This document shows positions 42,077 through 50,149 of a stretch of DNA of 60,592 bases, piece after piece. Below the pieces are notes generated by a model that was given only the letters and a program-made list of their open reading frames with translations, had not been told where the DNA came from and made no database searches. Made by a program: the position numbers and the translations under genes. The DNA is taken from assembly GCA_026985435.1 (NCBI GenBank), contig JALSQL010000012.1, forward strand, positions 1-60,592, written 5' to 3'. The stretch is from Acidilobaceae archaeon. Lineage in GTDB: Archaea; Thermoproteota; Thermoprotei_A; Sulfolobales; Acidilobaceae. Each line of letters begins with the position of its first letter. Position 1 is the stretch's first letter.

Positions 42077-43432
42077 GTGTTGCCCGGCGAGGAGGGTAAG
42101 GTTGACTGGTACGCCCTCAGCAAGGAGCTGCACCGCTTCTACGGCGGCAAGATAGAGACCATACCGAAGGTGCCAGTCAGGCGGGTCAAGGACTTCGCCA
42201 TATGGTACACTCCGGGCGTCGCCGAGCCAAGCAGGATTATAGCCAGGAACCCCGACGAGAGCTTCGAGCTGACCAGCCGCTGGAACACCATAGCGGTCGT
42301 CAGCGATGGCACCAGGGTGCTGGGCCTCGGCAGCATAGGGCCCGAGGGCGCCTACCCCGTGATGGAGGGTAAGGCCCTCATATTCAAGTTCCTAGGCGGC
42401 GTAGACGCGGTCCCGCTCGTGCACAGGGCTAGGGACCCCGAGAAGTTCCTCGAGCTACTAGAGAACGTGGAGCCAAGCTTCGGCGGGATAAACCTCGAGG
42501 ACATAGAGAGCCCCAAGTGCTTCTACCTACTCGAGGAGGCCAGGAAGAGGCTCGAGATACCGGTGTGGCACGACGACCAGCAGGGCACTGCCGCGGCGAC
42601 GCTGGCAGGCCTCATAAACGCGGTGAAGCTGGTGGGGAAGGACCTCCGCAAGGCTAGGATCGTCCTCATAGGCGCTGGCGCGGCGAACGTGGCCCTCTAC
42701 AGGCTACTCAAAGCCTACGGTGTCGACGTTGGCAACGTCGCGGTTCTAGATAGTAGGGGCGTGCTACACCCCGACAGGGAGGACATAGACAAGCTCATGG
42801 TGAGGAACCCGTGGAAGTACCAGATAGCCGTTGAGACCAAGGGGGCTGGCCTGCGGCCCGGCGCCGGCCCAGGCGAGGCCCTGGTGGGCGCCGATATAGT
42901 TGTGGCGGCGAGCAAGCCCGGCCCTGGCGTCATAAAGAAGGAGTGGGTGGCCAAGATGGCGAAGGGCGCTATAGTTTTCGCCGAGGCGAACCCTGTACCC
43001 GAGATCTGGCCCTGGGAGGCCAAGGAGGCTGGCGCCGCCATCGTTGCAACGGGTAGGAGCGACCTGCCCAACCAGGTCAACAACAGCCTCGTCTTCCCCG
43101 GGGTGTTCAGGGGCGTGCTAGACGTGAGGGCTAGGGGGATAACCGACGAGATGGCCATAGCCGCGGCCGAGGAGATAGCCAGGTACGCCGAGGAGAAGGG
43201 CCTGCGGGAGGACTACATAATACCCACCATGGAGGAGTGGGACCTCTACCCGAGGGTCGCAGCGGCCGTCGCAGCCAAGGCCGTGGAGCAGGGCCTGGCG
43301 AGGAGGACCACCACCTACCGCGAGGAACTCGAGAGGGCCAGGGAGATCATCGCCAGGGTTAGGGCCAAGTATGAGAAGCTCTGGGAGAGCGGCCTAATAC
43401 CTAAGCCTCCCGTAGACTACGAGCGGGGGTGA
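42077..43432 (+). CDS. NAD(P)-dependent malic enzyme
   Basis: Oxidatively decarboxylates malate to pyruvate. The N-terminal malic domain has WYTPGVAEPSRII, GLGSIGPEGAYPVMEGKALI (about 75-94) and WHDDQQGTAAATLAGLINAV, which carries metal- and substrate-binding Asp residues. The NAD-binding domain has VLIGAGAANVALYRLL and a C-terminal helical tail. The length of about 451 matches the short bacterial/archaeal form. Although the frame is open from 41789, that part runs antisense through tRNA-Gly and its promoter, so a start at GTG 42077 or TTG 42080 is chosen. The GNAT gene follows after six bases. Confidence 0.93.
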   Translation: MLPGEEGKVDWYALSKELHRFYGGKIETIPKVPVRRVKDFAIWYTPGVAEPSRIIARNPDESFELTSRWNTIAVVSDGTRVLGLGSIGPEGAYPVMEGKALIFKFLGGVDAVPLVHRARDPEKFLELLENVEPSFGGINLEDIESPKCFYLLEEARKRLEIPVWHDDQQGTAAATLAGLINAVKLVGKDLRKARIVLIGAGAANVALYRLLKAYGVDVGNVAVLDSRGVLHPDREDIDKLMVRNPWKYQIAVETKGAGLRPGAGPGEALVGADIVVAASKPGPGVIKKEWVAKMAKGAIVFAEANPVPEIWPWEAKEAGAAIVATGRSDLPNQVNNSLVFPGVFRGVLDVRARGITDEMAIAAAEEIARYAEEKGLREDYIIPTMEEWDLYPRVAAAVAAKAVEQGLARRTTTYREELERAREIIARVRAKYEKLWESGLIPKPPVDYERG

Positions 43433-43438
43433 CGCGGC

Positions 43439-43912
43439 GTGTACGAGCCCAGCGTAGTCGTTAGGAAGGCGCTGCCAGACGACATCCCCAAGGCGGCTGA
43501 CCTCATATACAGGTTCTACCTGTTCAACGAGGAGTTCGACCCGGCCTGGGCCGCCGTGGAGGACCGCTCGAGGGCCGAGGAGCTGGCCCGCAATGCGGTG
43601 GAGAGCGAGAGGGAGATCCTCCTGGTGGCCGAGGAGAACGGCGAGGTCGTAGGGGTAGCGAGGGCGGTCCTCGAGGAGAACCCCATGCTGGAGGCGAGCC
43701 CCCTGGCAGTCCTGAAGGAGCTCTACGTAAAACCAGAGTATAGGAGGCGGGGGATAGCCTCCCTCCTAGTCGAGGAGGCCTTCAGGGCCCTCCAGGAGGC
43801 CGGAGCCAGGGCCCTGGCGGCCGAGTTCCCGGCCCAGAACAGGGTCGCCAAGTCCTTCTACGAGAAGCTAGGGTTTAGAGCGTTCCGAAGCGTCTACATA
43901 AGGGAGGCCTAG
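43439..43912 (+). CDS. GNAT-family N-acetyltransferase (first copy)
   Basis: A 157-residue acetyl-CoA-dependent acetyltransferase. The CoA pyrophosphate loop VKPEYRRRGIASLLVEEAFR is at about residues 98-117, followed by the NRVAKSFYEKLGFRAF motif B. The substrate is unknown. The GTG start lies six bases after the malic enzyme stop, and a second GNAT gene follows after 13 bases. The two share layout and motif spacing, including an N-terminal VRKA/VRRA start and FxxEFDP / LNGELDP segments, which suggests a tandem duplication. Confidence 0.88.
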   Translation: MYEPSVVVRKALPDDIPKAADLIYRFYLFNEEFDPAWAAVEDRSRAEELARNAVESEREILLVAEENGEVVGVARAVLEENPMLEASPLAVLKELYVKPEYRRRGIASLLVEEAFRALQEAGARALAAEFPAQNRVAKSFYEKLGFRAFRSVYIREA

Positions 43913-43925
43913 GGGGTGAACGCGC

Positions 43926-44405
43926 ATGGCTAGCCGAGTGGCCGTCCGGAGGGCTCAGGAGCGCGACGTCGAGAGCGTGGCGGGCCTCATAGCGAGGCTT
44001 AAGGCGCTGAACGGCGAGCTCGACCCCCACTTCCTACCCGCCGGGGACCTGGAGGCGAGGGCCAGGGAGTACGTTGCCAAGAGCCTTGGCAGCGACAACG
44101 CCTTCATACTGGTGGCCGAGGACGAGCAGGCCGGCAGGATAGTGGGCGTGATACGCGTCGAGCTGGTCGACAGGGTGTTCTACAAGCCCCGGATCAAGGC
44201 CGTCATAACCGACTTCTACGTCCACCCGGCCTACAGGGGGAAGAGGATAGGGAGGCTGCTCGTCGAGAAGGCTCAGGAGGAGGCCAAGGCGCGGGGCGCG
44301 GGACTGATAACGGCGGTCTACCCGGAGGGCAACATCATAGCGGACTCCTTCTACTCCAGGATGGGGTTCCGCCCCCTCCAGAAGGAGCTCTACAAGCCCC
44401 TCTAA
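43926..44405 (+). CDS. GNAT-family N-acetyltransferase (second copy)
   Basis: A 159-residue paralogue of the preceding gene. The acetyl-CoA loop is VHPAYRGKRIGRLLVEKAQE (about residues 99-118) and motif B is ADSFYSRMGFRPL. It starts with ATG, in a coupled position behind its sister gene. Related archaeal proteins acetylate N-termini or small amines, but nothing in the sequence fixes the substrate. After its stop, a short T-run (CCCCCTTTT near 44446-44454) may end the malic enzyme-GNAT-GNAT transcript. Confidence 0.88.
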   Translation: MASRVAVRRAQERDVESVAGLIARLKALNGELDPHFLPAGDLEARAREYVAKSLGSDNAFILVAEDEQAGRIVGVIRVELVDRVFYKPRIKAVITDFYVHPAYRGKRIGRLLVEKAQEEAKARGAGLITAVYPEGNIIADSFYSRMGFRPLQKELYKPL

Positions 44406-44562
44406 ACAAGCCCTCAGGGCTCACAGGGGCCGCCCAACCCCTCCCCCTTTTGCACATGAAGACCGCGCAGCTAGGGTGCCACCCCGCCGCCGGGTACCCC
44501 GCGGAGAAGGCGTGGGGGGTGTATAGGGGGTGTATAGTAGGTAACAGGCGGGGGTCCGGCTC
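44406..44562. repeat. Short intergenic spacer with 11-bp tandem repeat
   Basis: Between the second GNAT gene and the convergent FeoA gene, GGGGGTGTATA occurs twice in tandem (44515-44525 and 44526-44536), a period of about one DNA turn. A T-run near 44450 may be a terminator. Nothing else is recognised. Confidence 0.4.
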
Positions 44563-44958
44563 CTAGCCCTGGCCGCCGCCCTGGCTGGAGGGTGCGGGCG
44601 CCGCCTCGGCGGCCGCCCTGCCCACGGGCTCCACTATGATCCTCGACGCTATCCCCCTCCCTATCGCTACCTCAACCCCGCTAACCCGCACTACCACCGG
44701 CGTCCAGGGGTACGCGATGTCGTTCGACACCACCTCCAGCTCCACGCCAGGCGCTATGCCAAGCCCTGCAAGCCTCGAGGTGGCGCCCCACCCTGCAAGT
44801 ATCGACTTCACCACGACCCTGCTTCCGGGCGGGACGCTGGCTAGGGTGGTGCCAGCCTGCTGCGCTGGCCACACACCCGCCTGGGCCGGGGGCGCCCCCC
44901 AGCCCTGCCAGCCCCATCCTCGGCCTCTGCCACGCCACCACCTGCCCCACCAGGGCAC
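44563..44958 (-). CDS. FeoA-domain protein with Trp/Gly/Arg-rich N-terminus
   Basis: A 131-residue protein. Residues about 45-115 form a FeoA-like SH3-type beta barrel: PPGSRVVVKSILAGWGATSR, then LAGLGIAPGVELEVVSND and VEVAIGRGIASRIIVEP, the last being the usual FeoA ending. FeoA domains assist the FeoB ferrous iron transporter or act as regulators. The first 22 residues (MPWWGRWWRGRGRGWGWQGW) are an extraordinary Trp/Gly/Arg stretch. The frame is open to 45177, but that part overlaps the promoter and start of the acyl-CoA synthetase. The minus-strand TATA CCGTTAAATCC (44993-45003) supports GTG 44958. The tail is Ala/Gly/Gln-rich. No feoB is nearby. Confidence 0.75.
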   Translation of the reverse strand: MPWWGRWWRGRGRGWGWQGWGAPPAQAGVWPAQQAGTTLASVPPGSRVVVKSILAGWGATSRLAGLGIAPGVELEVVSNDIAYPWTPVVVRVSGVEVAIGRGIASRIIVEPVGRAAAEAAPAPSSQGGGQG

Positions 44959-44990
44959 CCGAGCTCCCCGGGGCTGTGTTGTGGCGGGCG

Positions 44991-45003
44991 GAGGATTTAA
45001 CGG
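44991..45003 (-). promoter_or_regulatory. TATA box of the FeoA-domain gene
   Basis: CCGTTAAATCCTC on the minus strand is centred about 40 bases before the GTG at 44958, with GGGGAGCTCGG as a possible ribosome binding site between them. Confidence 0.5.
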
Positions 45004-45073
45004 AGGGGTGGTACCGGCATGTACCCGGCCGCTTGTCCGGGCGCTTCTTGTATAGGCGGGCCGCGGCCTAGCG

Positions 45074-45083
45074 CCTATATTCC
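45074..45083 (+). promoter_or_regulatory. TATA box of the acyl-CoA synthetase gene
   Basis: CCTATATTCC is centred about 50 bases before the TTG at 45128. A strong GGGAGGTG (45113-45120) follows, so this mRNA has a normal leader. Confidence 0.55.
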
Positions 45084-45127
45084 GTTTTCCGCGCGTTCCC
45101 TCGTGGAGTTCTGGGAGGTGCGCATCC

Positions 45128-46810
45128 TTGAGCCTACCTGAGAGAGTCCCACGGAGGCCCGGGTATGACGTTACCATACACTACATACTCAGGAGGGCGG
45201 TTACCCTCTTCCCCGACAGGGAGGTGGTGTATAGGACCGCTAGGGGGGTCGATCGCTACACCTACTCTAAGGCGGCCGAGAGGATGGCCATGCTCGCCTC
45301 CGCCCTCGAGAAGGAGGCTGGCGTCGGCAGGCTTGACAGGGTTGCGACGCTCGACTGGAACACCCACTGGCACTTCGAGGCCTACTTCGCCGTCCCCATG
45401 ATGGGGGCGGTCATACACCCGGTCAACGTGAGGCTGGCGCCCGCGGAGATAGCCTACGTTATGGGCCACGCCGAGGATAAGGTTGTGATAGTCCACAAGG
45501 ACTTCATACCACTCGTCGACGCCATCGCACCCAAGGTTAAGAGCCTCGAGAAGGTCATAGTAGTCGACTCGGACGAGGTCCCACAGAAGATAGGGGGCCT
45601 CCCCGCCTACCATTACGAGGACTTCATAAAGGAGCACGGTGACCCCAAGTACGAGTGGCCCCCCGTCAGCGAGGACCAGCCCGCTGGTATGGGCTATACG
45701 AGCGGCACGACCGGCCTGCCCAAGGGGACCTACCATAGCCACAAGGCCATAGTGCTGCACGCGATGAGCGCAGCCCTACACTTCGCCACGAGCGGCGTGT
45801 TCACCTTCACCGCCCGCGACACCGTGCTCCACATCGTCCCCATGTTCCACGTCTACAGCTGGGGCATACCATACATGGCCACGCTCATAGGGGCGAAGCA
45901 GGTCTACCCCAACAGGCTAATACCGAAGGTCCTCCTAGAGCTGATAGCGAGGGAGAAGGTAACCTTCACCGCCGCGGTGCCCACGGTCCTCTACATGCTC
46001 CTCACCGAGCCCGGCAGCGAGAACTACGACCTCTCCGGCCTGAAGTGGATCAACGGCGGCTCCGCCACCCCCAGGGCGCTAGCGGAGCTCGCCCGGAAGA
46101 GGGGTATACGCCTCATAGTCGGCTACGGCATGACCGAGACAGCCCCGGTCCTCACCCTGGCAACCCCGTGGCCCTGGCAGGTTGAGAGTATGAGCGACGA
46201 GGAGCTGATGGATGTGACGCTGCGCACAGGCTACCCCATACCCCTCGTCGACCTCCAGGTGGTAGGGCCCGACATGAAGCCGGTGCCCAAGGACGGGAAG
46301 ACTATGGGTGAGATAGTTGTTAGGTCGCCCTGGGTGACCCCGGAGTACTTCAAGAACCCGCAGAAGACCGAGGAGGCCTGGCGCGGCGGGTGGTTCCACA
46401 CCGGCGACATAGCCGTCTGGTTCCCCGACGGCAGCATACTCATCCAGGATAGGGACAAGGACGTCATAAAGAGTGGGGGTGAGTGGATAAGCAGCGTCAG
46501 GCTGGAGGACGCCATAAGCCAGCACCCCGGCGTAGCGATGGTGGCTGTGATAGCGGCCAAGCACCCCAAGTGGGGCGAGAGGCCCGTGGCCCTCATAGTA
46601 CCGAGGCCCGGCTGGGAGGACAGGCTCTCAACGGAGGAGATACGGAGGTTCCTCATGGAGAAGTTCGTGGAGACGGGCCAGATACCCAAGTGGTGGCTCC
46701 CTGACCGCGTGGTCCTGGTGGAGGACCTCCCCAAGACTAGCGTCGGCAAGATAAACAAGCGCCTCCTCCGCGAGAAATACGGGAACATACTCCTAGAGGA
46801 GGCCAGCTAG
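45128..46810 (+). CDS. AMP-forming acyl-CoA synthetase (medium/long-chain type)
   Basis: Activates a carboxylic acid as acyl-AMP and then acyl-CoA. The 560-residue ANL enzyme shows the P-loop YTSGTTGLPKGTYHSH (about residues 192-207), VGYGMTETAP (about 330), HTGDIAVWFPDGSILIQDRD (about 423-442), the hinge KDVIKSGGEWISS and the catalytic Lys in PKTSVGKINKRLL near the end. VPMFHVYSWGIPY resembles medium/long-chain fatty acyl-CoA ligases. The TTG start has GGGAGGTG seven bases before. It is probably single-gene; the amidohydrolase gene follows after 64 bases with its own TATA-like CTCTTTACC (46831-46839). Confidence 0.93.
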   Translation: MSLPERVPRRPGYDVTIHYILRRAVTLFPDREVVYRTARGVDRYTYSKAAERMAMLASALEKEAGVGRLDRVATLDWNTHWHFEAYFAVPMMGAVIHPVNVRLAPAEIAYVMGHAEDKVVIVHKDFIPLVDAIAPKVKSLEKVIVVDSDEVPQKIGGLPAYHYEDFIKEHGDPKYEWPPVSEDQPAGMGYTSGTTGLPKGTYHSHKAIVLHAMSAALHFATSGVFTFTARDTVLHIVPMFHVYSWGIPYMATLIGAKQVYPNRLIPKVLLELIAREKVTFTAAVPTVLYMLLTEPGSENYDLSGLKWINGGSATPRALAELARKRGIRLIVGYGMTETAPVLTLATPWPWQVESMSDEELMDVTLRTGYPIPLVDLQVVGPDMKPVPKDGKTMGEIVVRSPWVTPEYFKNPQKTEEAWRGGWFHTGDIAVWFPDGSILIQDRDKDVIKSGGEWISSVRLEDAISQHPGVAMVAVIAAKHPKWGERPVALIVPRPGWEDRLSTEEIRRFLMEKFVETGQIPKWWLPDRVVLVEDLPKTSVGKINKRLLREKYGNILLEEAS

Positions 46811-46874
46811 CCGCCCCGGGGCCCCTCCCACTCTTTACCCCTGACCTCCCCCAGGGCATGGGGGCTCCAGTGTA

Positions 46875-48326
46875 ATGGTGACCGTGGCGTACACCGTCCA
46901 GTCCGTCGTCAACCACTACGGGGAGGACTCGGGTGACACTATAGTAGTGAGCGACGGCAGGATAAGCAGCGTGACGTACGGCGCCTACCCCTCCTACGCT
47001 ACCCACAAGCAGCTGCCGGGCTACATACTCCCCGGAATAGTAGACGCTCACCTCCACCTCGCAAGCCTGGGCGTATCCCTGCTGGGCGCAGACCTCCGCG
47101 GCGCCAGGGACCCCTGGGAGGTAGCCGAGAGGCTCGGCGAGGCCCGGGGGCCTATAGCGTATGGGAGGGGCTGGGACCACGAGTCGTTCAGGACGGAGAG
47201 GAGGTACCCCACCCGCAAGGAGCTCGACGCCGTGGTCCCCGACAGGCCGGCGGTGGCAGTGAGGGTGTGCGGCCACGTGGCCGTCGCCAACACGCTAGCA
47301 CTCGCAATGACGAGGCCCTGGGAGGCCTACCCCAGCCTCGTGGACAGGGAGAGGGGGATCCTCCTCGAGGACGCCGTCGGCTACACCATGGAGCGCCTCC
47401 TAGCGGGGACCAGCATGCGCCTCCCCGTGGAGGTGGCCGTCGAGGCCCTTAGCTCCGCTGGCATAGCTGGCGTGTCGAGCATGTCCTGCACTCCAAGCGA
47501 GGCTAGGGCCCTCAGGAACCTGGAGATGATGGGAATCCTGAAGGTGCGAGTCTCCTGCTACCCCGACGCCCGCAGGCTCGAGGAGGTGGCCGCGGAGGGG
47601 CGCGGGAGGCTCTGGGGCGTCGTTGGGGTCAAGCTCTACGCTGACGGGAGCCTCGGCGCTCGGACCGCCTACCTCAGGGAGCCCTACAGCGACGACCCCG
47701 GGAACAGGGGGCTTAGGCTCCTGAACGCCAGGGAGATAGCCGGGATGGGCCGGGAGGCCCTCTCCAGGGGCTTCCGTGTCGCAGTCCACGCAATAGGCGA
47801 CGCGGCCCTCGACGAGGTCATCGAGGCCTACGAGACCCTCGGGGGCGACTGCCGCTACTGCAGGGTGGAGCACGCCAGCATCGCCTGGCCACGCCAGATA
47901 GGGAGGCTCGCAAGCATGGGTGTGAGGGTCGCCGTGCAGCCGAGGTTCAGGGTTAGCGACTGGTGGATAGAGAGGCGCCTCGGCCCCGGCAGGCTCGCGG
48001 CGGCGTACCCCTTCGCCTCGATGGTGCGGGCCGGGGTTAGGCTCGCCCTCTCAACAGACTCGCCCGTAGAGCCCTACCAGCCCTGGGAGACCTTCCAGGC
48101 CGCCGTGGGTAACTGTAGCCAGCCAGCCTGCAGGCCCGAGGAGAGCCTGAGCCCCCGCCAGGTGATAGAGGCCTACACAATACGCGCCGCCGAGGCCAGC
48201 GGTGGCCCAGCCGGGAAGATAGGGAGGATCTGCCGCGGGGCGCCAGCCGTCCTCGCCTACACGCCCAGCGACCCGCGCGACCCGGACTGGAGGGGCCCAC
48301 TGAGGCTGCTGCACCACGGCGTTTAA
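46875..48326 (+). CDS. Amidohydrolase family protein (YtcJ/Amidohydro_3-like)
   Basis: A 483-residue metal-dependent hydrolase. The metal site motif ILPGIVDAHLHLASLGVSLL is at about residues 54-73. VKLYADGSLGARTAYL carries the Lys/Asp region of the Amidohydro_3 group, AVHAIGDAALDEVIEAYE and VEHASI give the His ligands and LSTDSPVEPYQPWETFQAAV the final Asp. Related proteins hydrolyse exo-cyclic amides or formyl groups. The substrate is unknown. It starts at ATG 46875. The short length relative to YtcJ (about 530) reflects compact loops, as is common in hyperthermophiles. Confidence 0.88.
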   Translation: MVTVAYTVQSVVNHYGEDSGDTIVVSDGRISSVTYGAYPSYATHKQLPGYILPGIVDAHLHLASLGVSLLGADLRGARDPWEVAERLGEARGPIAYGRGWDHESFRTERRYPTRKELDAVVPDRPAVAVRVCGHVAVANTLALAMTRPWEAYPSLVDRERGILLEDAVGYTMERLLAGTSMRLPVEVAVEALSSAGIAGVSSMSCTPSEARALRNLEMMGILKVRVSCYPDARRLEEVAAEGRGRLWGVVGVKLYADGSLGARTAYLREPYSDDPGNRGLRLLNAREIAGMGREALSRGFRVAVHAIGDAALDEVIEAYETLGGDCRYCRVEHASIAWPRQIGRLASMGVRVAVQPRFRVSDWWIERRLGPGRLAAAYPFASMVRAGVRLALSTDSPVEPYQPWETFQAAVGNCSQPACRPEESLSPRQVIEAYTIRAAEASGGPAGKIGRICRGAPAVLAYTPSDPRDPDWRGPLRLLHHGV

Positions 48327-48437
48327 CCCTCCCCCAGCGCGCCTGCTACCGCCCCGCGGCGGTGCGCTGACCGCCAGTGGGGGACCCTCCCGGGGGGATG
48401 GCCGCTCTTCAGCTGGGCTAGCCGCGGGGGCTACGCT

Positions 48438-49610
48438 ATGCCAGCACGCGGCGGTGCTGCGGGCTCGACGCTGACCCTGGGCCCCGCCCGCCTGAGGGTC
48501 GGGGTTATAGTGAACCCCGTGGCAGGCATGGGCGGGAGGCTCGCCCTTAAAGGCACGGACGGCGCCGCCCTCCTAGAGGCCCTCGCCCGGGGCGCCAGGC
48601 CGGTCTCGCCCATCAGGGCTTCGAGGTTCCTCGCGGGCCTCGACCCGCGCCTCGTGGATAGAGTGTACATGCCGGCGGGGCTCATGGGCTCGGAGGCCCC
48701 GGGGTACCCCTGGAGGCTGGAGGGTAGGGTCTCCATCCTCGACTGCGTTGAGCCCCACAAGTGGCCGACGAGCAGGCTCGACACGATAGCCTGCGCTAGG
48801 GCCATGCTCGGGCTTGTCGACCTCCTGGTTTTCGTGGGAGGCGACGGCACCGCCAGGGACGTATTAGAGGCTGTCGGCCTCCAGCTCCCGATCCTAGGCG
48901 TCCCAGCGGGAGTTAAGGTCTTCAGCGGGGTGTTCGCCGTCAGCCCGGAGTCGGCCGCCAGGCTCGTGGCCCGCTGCGCCACAAGCGGGTGCCCCCTCGA
49001 GGAGGCTGAGATCGTTGACGCCGACGAGGAGGAGTACAGGAGGGGGAGGCTGGCGCTCCGCCTCCACGGCTACGCTCTAACCCCCAAGGCGCCAGGCCTG
49101 CTCCAGGGCGCCAAGGAGCCGACGGCCCCCGATGACCTGGAGGGGATAGGCCTCCAGGTGGCCGAGATGGTCGAGGAGTGCACACTCTACATCCTAGGCC
49201 CGGGAAGCACCGTGGCATGGGTCGCCCGGGCGCTCGGAGTCGAGAAGACGCTCCTCGGCGTCGACGCCTACCACGCCGGGAGGCTCGTAGGCAGGGACCT
49301 CGACGCGGGGAGGCTGGAGAGCCTGGCCTCATCCTATGACAGGGTGAGGCTCATCCTGACACCGGTCGGGGGCACCGGCTTCCTCCTAGGCCGCGGGAAC
49401 CAGCAGATAACACCGGCTATCCTCCGGCGGGCCGGCAGGGACGGCCTGATAGTGGTCTCGGCGCCCTCCAAGCTGCGCGGGCTCCACTACAGGCTCCTCG
49501 TCGACACGGGCGACCCGGAGGTCGACTCTATGCTCGAGGGCCACGTGAGGGTTGTAGTGGGGTATAACCGGTGGGCCGTGGCCAGGATAGTCGCCGCCTG
49601 GAGGCTCTAG
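48438..49610 (+). CDS. ATP-NAD kinase-like protein (COG3199)
   Basis: A 390-residue protein of the COG3199 branch of the NAD kinase/diacylglycerol kinase fold. VGVIVNPVAGMGGRLALKGT opens the domain (about residues 22-41), VFVGGDGTARDVLEAVG (about 132-148) is the GGDGT phosphate loop, and LGVPAGVKVFSGVFAVSPES follows. The C-terminal region has GTGFLLGRGNQQITPAI, a second conserved motif of the family. It probably phosphorylates NAD or a related nucleotide; activity is inferred. Its stop overlaps gcvH by four bases on the other strand. Confidence 0.87.
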   Translation: MPARGGAAGSTLTLGPARLRVGVIVNPVAGMGGRLALKGTDGAALLEALARGARPVSPIRASRFLAGLDPRLVDRVYMPAGLMGSEAPGYPWRLEGRVSILDCVEPHKWPTSRLDTIACARAMLGLVDLLVFVGGDGTARDVLEAVGLQLPILGVPAGVKVFSGVFAVSPESAARLVARCATSGCPLEEAEIVDADEEEYRRGRLALRLHGYALTPKAPGLLQGAKEPTAPDDLEGIGLQVAEMVEECTLYILGPGSTVAWVARALGVEKTLLGVDAYHAGRLVGRDLDAGRLESLASSYDRVRLILTPVGGTGFLLGRGNQQITPAILRRAGRDGLIVVSAPSKLRGLHYRLLVDTGDPEVDSMLEGHVRVVVGYNRWAVARIVAAWRL

Positions 49611-50035
49611 CCGCCCTTCTCCCTCCTTATCTTCTCAGCGTACCTCTCCGGCGTCAGGAGGCCCTGAAGCTGGGATGGGTCGTCGGGCCTCATGGCGAAG
49701 ATCCACCCCTCACCGTAGGGGTCCCTGTTGACCAGCTCCGGCTCGTCGAGGAGCCTCTCGTTAACCTCGACAACCTCCCCGTCGACCGGGGCGTAGACGT
49801 CGGCCGTGGCCTTGATAGACTCAAGCACCGCCGCCGGCTCGCCCTTCCGGAGCCTCGAGCCGACCTCGGGTAGCTCCACGCCCACTATGTCCTTCAGCTC
49901 CTTCTGCGCGTAGTCGGTCACCCCAACCCTAACAACCCCGTCCTCGACCCTCACCCACTCGTCACTCTCGGTGTATAGGAGTGCGTCGTCAACCTCGTAG
50001 ACCCCCGAGGGCGTCTCCACGCGTATCCTAGCCAC
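49607..50035 (-). CDS. gcvH: Glycine cleavage system H-like lipoyl carrier protein
   Basis: A 142-residue lipoyl-domain protein. YTESDEWVRVEDGVVRVGVT is the GcvH N-terminal signature, the lipoylated Lys is K75 in VLESIKATADVYAP, and GEGWIFAMRPDDPSQL is the usual C-terminal region. It shuttles the aminomethyl group between GcvP and GcvT, or serves as a lipoate donor. No gcvP or gcvT is in the window. The GTG start is preceded by CACTAAATTA (50071-50080, minus strand) as TATA box. Confidence 0.93.
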   Translation of the reverse strand: MARIRVETPSGVYEVDDALLYTESDEWVRVEDGVVRVGVTDYAQKELKDIVGVELPEVGSRLRKGEPAAVLESIKATADVYAPVDGEVVEVNERLLDEPELVNRDPYGEGWIFAMRPDDPSQLQGLLTPERYAEKIRREKGG

Positions 50036-50070
50036 TCCCCAGCACCGCCCGAAGGCTGTGCCCGGGCTCC

Positions 50071-50108
50071 TAATTTAGTGTGGGGGTGCCGGAAAGACGT
50101 ATTATTGC
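50071..50108. promoter_or_regulatory. Back-to-back TATA boxes for gcvH and pdxS
   Basis: CACTAAATTA (50071-50080, minus strand) serves gcvH. CGTATTATTGC (50098-50108, plus strand) lies about 47 bases before the pdxS ATG at 50150. The two divergent promoters are about 20 bases apart. Confidence 0.5.
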
Positions 50109-50149
50109 TCGGCGCCCGGGCTTCATGCGTGGACCAGGGTGCGCCTGGC

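Noticed and set aside
44959..45177. Longer N-terminus for the FeoA-domain protein
   Set aside because: It would overlap the start, ribosome binding site and promoter of the acyl-CoA synthetase and lies upstream of the FeoA gene's own TATA box.
49607..50035. gcvH taken as evidence for a complete glycine cleavage pathway here
   Set aside because: No gcvT, gcvP or lpd gene lies in the window; an isolated H protein can serve lipoate transfer.
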